From NCBI GenBank assembly GCA_020722685.1, contig DYKH01000007.1, forward strand, positions 42,205 to 77,623: 35,419 nucleotides of DNA, read 5' to 3'. The stretch is from Caldithrix sp. (GTDB lineage: Bacteria; KSB1; UBA2214; DYKH01). Shown here in pieces: positions 31,426 to 35,419 of this stretch. Positions within the stretch are counted from its first letter, which is position 1; every line of letters starts with the position of its first letter. The translations under genes were made by a program, and so were the position numbers. The notes beneath the pieces are model-generated. The model had not been told where the DNA came from, searched no databases, and was given only the letters and a program-made list of their open reading frames with translations.

Positions 31426-32358
31426 CTATTGTAAGCGCACAAGATCGTTTCGTTGAAATCCCGATCCTTCGACGGCCACGCACTGTGAAGCCTTGCCATT
31501 GCCGATATTGTTGTTGGTTACCTTGATCGTTCCGACTTTGGTTTCCACTGCGCCCAAGGAAAGTCCGGTATCCGGATCGACCAATTCTTCGCCGGCCCGA
31601 TAAACCACAAACTGGTCATTGTTCTGAACTCCGGAGACTGCACCGACATTGATGAAAATCGGCCCATCGCCCTTGATGACTTTGGCCTGCCAGGGCAAGC
31701 TGGGCATGGTGTTGTTGACAAACTCGACCACGGCATCGACGGCCTGTCGGGTCGCCTTGCCGACAATAGATTCGTCAAAGGCGCTTTGGTTTTTGTAATC
31801 GATTTTGGCGGTGCTGATGGACAGACCCTTTTTTGATTCCTCCTTGCGTACGCTTTCAGCGGTAATGATTTCGCCGGTTGTCGTATTGACAAAGCGAACA
31901 TCCACCGCGACGGTGGCTTTGGTGCTTTTGACGCCCAAGCCAAGTCCCTTCTGCTTCAGAGCGCCGCCCACGGTTCCTTCGCTATAACCGAATTCGGTGA
32001 CCGCGCCAAAGATCGCCAACTCTACGCCCAGGAGCTTTCCGACTTGAGCCGCGCTCTCTTGAGTGACTGCTCCGGTCTGTCCCAAGGACTGCTCCTGCAT
32101 GATTTTTTGAATTTCCTGGCGCTCGTACACCTGATAGTTCCCGGTCTTGATCAAAGAAGTGACCAGCATATCGGCCATACCCTCACCGACCGGCTGGCCG
32201 GTCCACCAATGGTATGCATGATTGGTCTTGTCATCGAAATCGAAAACCGCGATACGCTTCTTCAGTCGCTTCTCAGGCGATACTCCCTGCGCGTACACCA
32301 TTGACAAAGTAAGAATCAGGCTTAGGACGATCCGCAGTAGCTTTGTTGATTTTTTCAT
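31426..32358 (-). CDS. CsgG/HfaB-family outer-membrane assembly protein
   Basis: About 310 residues from ATG 32358 (AGGTG six bases upstream; the in-frame GTG at 32367 overlaps that site). Signal peptide LLRIVLSLILTLSMVYAQG. The CsgG domain covers most of the mature part: RIAVFDFDDKT, GQPVGEGMADMLVTSLIKTGNYQVYERQEIQKIMQEQSLGQTGAVTQESAAQVGKLLGVELAIFGAVTEF, VDVRFVNTTTGEIITAESV. CsgG forms the nonameric curli secretion pore; relatives (HfaB, LpoB-like) anchor surface structures. Here no lipobox cysteine is seen and no curlin genes are near, so a curli role is not supported. The C-terminal 90 residues (GPIFINVGAVSGVQNNDQFVVYRAGEELVDPDTG...) form an added beta domain common in non-curli CsgG relatives. 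It follows the FlgT-like gene. Confidence 0.88.
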   Translation of the reverse strand: MKKSTKLLRIVLSLILTLSMVYAQGVSPEKRLKKRIAVFDFDDKTNHAYHWWTGQPVGEGMADMLVTSLIKTGNYQVYERQEIQKIMQEQSLGQTGAVTQESAAQVGKLLGVELAIFGAVTEFGYSEGTVGGALKQKGLGLGVKSTKATVAVDVRFVNTTTGEIITAESVRKEESKKGLSISTAKIDYKNQSAFDESIVGKATRQAVDAVVEFVNNTMPSLPWQAKVIKGDGPIFINVGAVSGVQNNDQFVVYRAGEELVDPDTGLSLGAVETKVGTIKVTNNNIGNGKASQCVAVEGSGFQRNDLVRLQ

Positions 32359-32456
32359 TGTAGACACCTTTTTTGCTAATTTTCCTCATCGCCAACTCGC
32401 TTGGCTGAGCGTGTTACAGTGCGTTTCAGTTCACCAGATTACTTTGGTTGGATTTC

Positions 32457-33692
32457 TTATCTCACCTTGCTGCTATCGACCGGCGCGGAGGTCTCCGCAT
32501 GCATTGCTCGTAGAGTCACTTTGTTCGCGGTAGCTCCGGTGACATCCAAGGCAAATTCGCCGATCTTGCGCTGATCCAGCTCTCTGGCCAATTGATCGGC
32601 ATTGCCCGAGATCATCACGTCGAACTCGGCAGTTCCGCCGGCGACGTTGCGCTGGAAAACGTTCTTGACGCCGCGCGCCACAAATTGCAGCGAATTTTTA
32701 AAACTCGACGCTTCGGCAAAGCTGTTGAGGCCGGTCACAAGGAGTTTGACGGTGTTGGCTTCGTAAAACTTGCTGCGCCATTTTTCCAGAATTTTGGCAA
32801 TCAGTTCATCGGCCAAAGCATTGGCGGCCTTTTCGATAGCCATCGTACCACCGGTCACCTCATCGATGTGCGGATAAGCGGCGTGCTTGCTGCCGGTGGC
32901 CAAAACGGTTCCCACGTCGGCATCGATCACCCGCGCTGTCAGATTGGCCTGACAGGACCGCATACCGCCTAAATTAACACCCTCAGCCACTTTGGCAATG
33001 GCTTTTCCGGTCACCACCACCTCCGCGTCAGTCGCCGCAGCTAAGGCAACGGCGGCCTTGGCATCGCCATTGATGGCGGCTAATACAGCGTCCCGTTCTT
33101 TATTTTGGCGAACAGTAGCCGGATCCACAACCTGAAAATTCTTGCCCATAAAGCGATTCATCATGGCGGTTTCCGAAGCCGTCATGTTCACTTCAAAGTA
33201 GTGATAGCGATTGAAGGACTCGCCGATGTTCTGCTCGTCGATGACGAACATGACCCGTGGATTGCCCATGCTCTGAATAAGATTCTCGACGGCGTTGACG
33301 TCTTTGCTCAAGTCCGACATATCCACCGTAGCTTCCATTTGCACTTCATAGAGCTCGGGCGTCTTTTTGTACTCGGACAATATCCGGTAGTTCTGCACAT
33401 AGCCGCGTGTCCAATTCAGAATGCGGTCTTCCACCACCATGTAGTTTTCGACTTTGGTCTGCGCGTCGATAAAAGTGCCCAAGCACTGCTCGACCGCCTT
33501 GCGTTGAGCATCGGAAATGGCTCGATCCCGGGCCGCCGCCACGTCGCCATAGGTGATGGAACCGGCACCGATAACCTGCACCACCGATGCAGGAGTCGAA
33601 CTGCCGAGTCCCTGAGCCTGCAACGAGGAGCTGAGGGCACAAAGAAGAACGACAAGTAACAAAACGATTGGATAATTTATGCGCGTTTTCAA
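32457..33692 (-). CDS. FlgT N-terminal-domain-like secreted protein
   Basis: About 411 residues from TTG 33692, chosen for the GGAGGG ribosome site six bases ahead; the product then starts MKTRINYPIVLLLVVLLCALSSSLQAQ, a clean signal peptide. Residues 30-130 match the FlgT-N/LPP20-like pattern: GAGSITYGDVAAARDRAISDAQRKAVEQCLGTFIDAQTKVENYMVVEDRILNWTRGYVQNYRIL. The middle (VMFVIDEQNIGE, AVALAAATDAEVVVTGKAIA) resembles the nucleotide-free CsgG/FlgO-like fold. The last part is alpha/beta (NTVKLLVTGLNSFAEASSFKN...). In Vibrio, FlgT/O/P build flagellar outer-membrane rings, but no flagellar genes are seen here, so it more likely forms an envelope ring or scaffold with the CsgG-like product. Confidence 0.75.
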   Translation of the reverse strand: MKTRINYPIVLLLVVLLCALSSSLQAQGLGSSTPASVVQVIGAGSITYGDVAAARDRAISDAQRKAVEQCLGTFIDAQTKVENYMVVEDRILNWTRGYVQNYRILSEYKKTPELYEVQMEATVDMSDLSKDVNAVENLIQSMGNPRVMFVIDEQNIGESFNRYHYFEVNMTASETAMMNRFMGKNFQVVDPATVRQNKERDAVLAAINGDAKAAVALAAATDAEVVVTGKAIAKVAEGVNLGGMRSCQANLTARVIDADVGTVLATGSKHAAYPHIDEVTGGTMAIEKAANALADELIAKILEKWRSKFYEANTVKLLVTGLNSFAEASSFKNSLQFVARGVKNVFQRNVAGGTAEFDVMISGNADQLARELDQRKIGEFALDVTGATANKVTLRAMHAETSAPVDSSKVR

Positions 33693-33791
33693 CGGTTTCC
33701 CTCCGAAATGATTGAGGGGACTCCCCAAAAAGGTCAGCCGCGAGTGCAGTGACTCTTTCTTGGGAGACGAGGTTCAACTTGATAAAGCTCA

Positions 33792-33860
33792 TGCCACCGA
33801 GGCACAGAGTCGCAGAGAACACCCTCTGCCTTTCTCTGTGCGCTCCGTGTCTCGGTGGCA
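33792..33860. repeat. 69-bp imperfect palindrome (CACAGAG-type intergenic repeat)
   Basis: Outer arms TGCCACCGAG (33792-33801) and CTCGGTGGCA (33851-33860) are perfect. The interior continues as imperfect pairing between GCACAGAGTCGCAGAG and CTCTGTGCGCTCCGTGT. The CACAGAG/CTCTGTG-rich composition is familiar from dispersed intergenic palindromes in environmental genomes. It lies between the TPR-SLH gene and the FlgT-like gene. There is no T-tract, so it is not a classical terminator. Confidence 0.55.
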
Positions 33861-33915
33861 GATAAGACATAGCAGGACTTAAACAAATCCACGCTGTTTT
33901 GCAAAACTTCCTGCC

Positions 33916-35070
33916 CTAAAAGGTCATCCGCATGGCATTCTGGAAATCGCGGATGGAGAGCAATGCATCAGCGCCGGACATGTGGCCATTCAGATTGAAA
34001 GCACCGCTCATCTTATCCGCCTGCATGATGCCTCGATCCACCATCAAGCAAATGGCGTTGTACGCAAAATGGCTCGGATTCACATCCGGGAAGCGCGAAG
34101 CTTGGCCGATGTACTTTGTCGCCAACGTCTCGTCTCCGGTAGCCATGATGAGGATGTTTTGCATCACCATGGCATAGTTGGCGCGGGTGATGAGTTCATC
34201 GGGCCGGAAGGTATGGTCCGGAAAGACGTCCATGCCGCGCTCCTTGATGATGTCTTTGATCCAGTTTTTCGCCCAGTGGTCCTCAATGTCCGTTGCCTCC
34301 GCCATCTGCACTTGCGTGGATGTCTGCATTTTGGTCGGATCATCCGGCGCCTTGAAGCCGGTGTCGTAGGTTTGCGGACGCTTTTTCTGCAACAACTCCA
34401 TCAGCTTGAGCTCTTCCATCAAAAGCACCGCAAGATCCGCCCGGTCGATCTCATTGATGAGGGCGATCTTGGCGCCCACTTTGGTTCCCGGCGCGGCGCG
34501 CTCGATTTTCTGCACAATCGACCACTCTTTATCCGCTTCCGCAGCAAAGTCGCCTTTGAACTCGATGACTTTGCGGAAAGCCGTCGCTGCATCAGCGAAC
34601 AGATAGGCCTCTTTGTAGGTTTCACCCTTGTAGTAGTAAGCCTTGGCGCTATTGGGATTGATCTCGATGGCTTTGTTAAACTCGTTGATCGCCTTCTCGG
34701 CCCAATCGTCGCCCTTGCGCTCCATGGTGATGATGCGACCTTTGATGACGCGCGCATCAACCGACTTGTTGTTTTTGTCAATACCCTTATCCGCTAACTC
34801 GAGCGCCTTTTTGAAATCGCCTCGCTTGGCGGTCAGCAATGCCAAGCCGGAAAAACCTTCGGCAAAATTCGGATTCAATGCCAGGGCGCGGTTGAATTCC
34901 GTCGCCGCTGCATCCAGGTTATCGCGATCCAGCTCGCGCATGCCCTGATTGTAGTGGTTTTCCGGCGTGTCCAGAACCGATGCTTCTTTGATCGCTTTTG
35001 GACCGCATCCGATGACAAAGGAAAAGGCCAAGACTGAGATGAGAAATAAGAACAAAACTTTTGTTCTCAT
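33916..35070 (-). CDS. TPR-SLH lipoprotein
   Basis: A 384-residue lipoprotein with an AGAGGAG ribosome site. The signal ends in VIGC (Cys22), a proper lipobox. Residues 38-175 are three or four TPRs (HYNQGMRELDRDNLDAAATEFNRALALNPN, KAINEFNKAIEINPNSAKAYYYKGETYKEA). A linker with KRPQTYDTGF follows, then two S-layer-homology-like repeats at about 255-305 (DIEDHWAKNWIKDIIKERGMDVFPDHTFRPDELITRANYAMVMQNIL) and 320-384 (FPDVNPSHFAYNAICLMVDRGIM...). SLH domains bind cell-wall polysaccharide or peptidoglycan, so it probably tethers an outer-membrane or periplasmic complex. It precedes the FlgT-like and CsgG-like genes, which may be its partners. Confidence 0.88.
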   Translation of the reverse strand: MRTKVLFLFLISVLAFSFVIGCGPKAIKEASVLDTPENHYNQGMRELDRDNLDAAATEFNRALALNPNFAEGFSGLALLTAKRGDFKKALELADKGIDKNNKSVDARVIKGRIITMERKGDDWAEKAINEFNKAIEINPNSAKAYYYKGETYKEAYLFADAATAFRKVIEFKGDFAAEADKEWSIVQKIERAAPGTKVGAKIALINEIDRADLAVLLMEELKLMELLQKKRPQTYDTGFKAPDDPTKMQTSTQVQMAEATDIEDHWAKNWIKDIIKERGMDVFPDHTFRPDELITRANYAMVMQNILIMATGDETLATKYIGQASRFPDVNPSHFAYNAICLMVDRGIMQADKMSGAFNLNGHMSGADALLSIRDFQNAMRMTF

Positions 35071-35144
35071 GTTAGAATTCTCCTCTTTTTTTTCGAATGA
35101 TATATGCGAGAAAATGAATCGTTACTGTTAGAGCCGCTGCGGAG

Positions 35145-35419
35145 CTAATCAACGATGAACATCACCTTGCATTTGTCTAAGAAGTTCTGGTTTGCGGCTG
35201 CACTTTGAATGGTTGCAGCGCTGGCGTTGGAGACCACGACATCGGCTTTGTTGGGACCGGATGCGCGAATGGCTTTCACTACCAACGGGTTATTGGTGAC
35301 GCGGTCGTCAGATCGGGCATGATTCACATCCTTATCATAGCCCACCATGCCGATCTGCACCGCCCAGTCACGGCTAACGTACTTGGAGCCATAAACTTCT
35401 TGACCATTCTCGTCCAAAA
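35145..35419 (-). CDS. C-terminal part of an envelope-cluster protein (cut by the window edge)
   Basis: Only the last 90 residues are present; the frame is open to the right edge and ends at TAG 35145. The visible part (VYGSKYVSRDWAVQIGMVGYDKDVNHARSDDRVTNNPLVVKAIRASG, then KADVVVSNASAATIQSAAANQNFLDKCKVMFIVD) is a small alpha/beta segment without a catalytic motif. The position just upstream of the TPR-SLH gene on the same strand suggests it belongs to the FlgT/CsgG/TPR-SLH cluster, perhaps as an LPP20-like protein, but that is a guess. Confidence 0.6.
   Translation of the reverse strand, partial: LDENGQEVYGSKYVSRDWAVQIGMVGYDKDVNHARSDDRVTNNPLVVKAIRASGPNKADVVVSNASAATIQSAAANQNFLDKCKVMFIVD

Noticed and set aside
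33982..34797. Plus-strand open frame of 271 codons
   Set aside because: Shadow of the TPR-SLH gene; His/Arg-rich and without a ribosome site.

Overview
The window looks like part of a Gram-negative chromosome from an uncultured lineage of the Fibrobacterota-Chlorobiota-Bacteroidota superphylum, of the KSB1/Calditrichota/Zixibacteria type. This is an inference from gene content only: AmmeMemoRadiSam genes with a DUF362 partner, a CHASE2 cyclase with FecR proteins, outer-membrane beta-barrels, an MXAN_6640-type metalloprotease with a FlgD-like C-terminal domain, and PQQ-propeller lipoproteins. No rRNA, tRNA, CRISPR array or complete insertion sequence was seen.

Layout. (1) 1-2.4 kb: a decayed secreted protein gene interrupted by three in-frame stops, behind a PQQ-propeller lipoprotein with a good promoter and a structured leader. 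(2) 2.4-9.4 kb, minus strand: an AmmeMemoRadiSam cluster (DUF362 protein, radical SAM enzyme, a Memo-AMMECR1 fusion, a second AMMECR1). Three of its products carry export signals. It is interrupted by a 2.4-kb toxin-antitoxin island (UPF0175/DUF3368, PIN/small antitoxin, an addiction-module antitoxin, a DUF4258 remnant, an orphan antitoxin-like ORF and a fragment of a second radical SAM gene end). (3) 9.5-11.1 kb: a PAS-GAF-GAF sensor without an output domain. (4) 12.1-19.1 kb, plus strand: a secreted protein, a FecR-domain protein, a large outer-membrane barrel and a CHASE2 adenylate/guanylate cyclase, which together look like a cell-envelope sensing cassette. (5) 19.1-21.4 kb: a MacB/LolCDE-type ABC transporter pair and a 64-residue protein, closed by a strong terminator. 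(6) 21.5-28.3 kb, minus strand: a barrel/coiled-coil/TPR envelope protein, an unknown cytosolic protein, a metalloprotease, the GTPase Der and its usual DUF512 radical SAM neighbour. (7) 28.4-30.3 kb: an EcoRV-like restriction-modification system whose nuclease gene has a one-base frameshift between its catalytic aspartates, while its methylase is intact. (8) 30.4-35.4 kb, minus strand: FecR, CsgG-like, FlgT-N-like and TPR-SLH envelope genes, plus one gene cut by the right edge.

How the genes work together. The core is envelope biology: FecR-type ligand-binding proteins, porin-like barrels, a CsgG-like outer-membrane assembly and a cyclase able to turn a periplasmic signal into cyclic nucleotide. 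The accessory genes (toxins, restriction nuclease) are disproportionately broken, while core genes are intact. The most notable items are the apparently exported AmmeMemoRadiSam system, the FecR/barrel/CHASE2-cyclase cassette, and the disabled EcoRV-type system.
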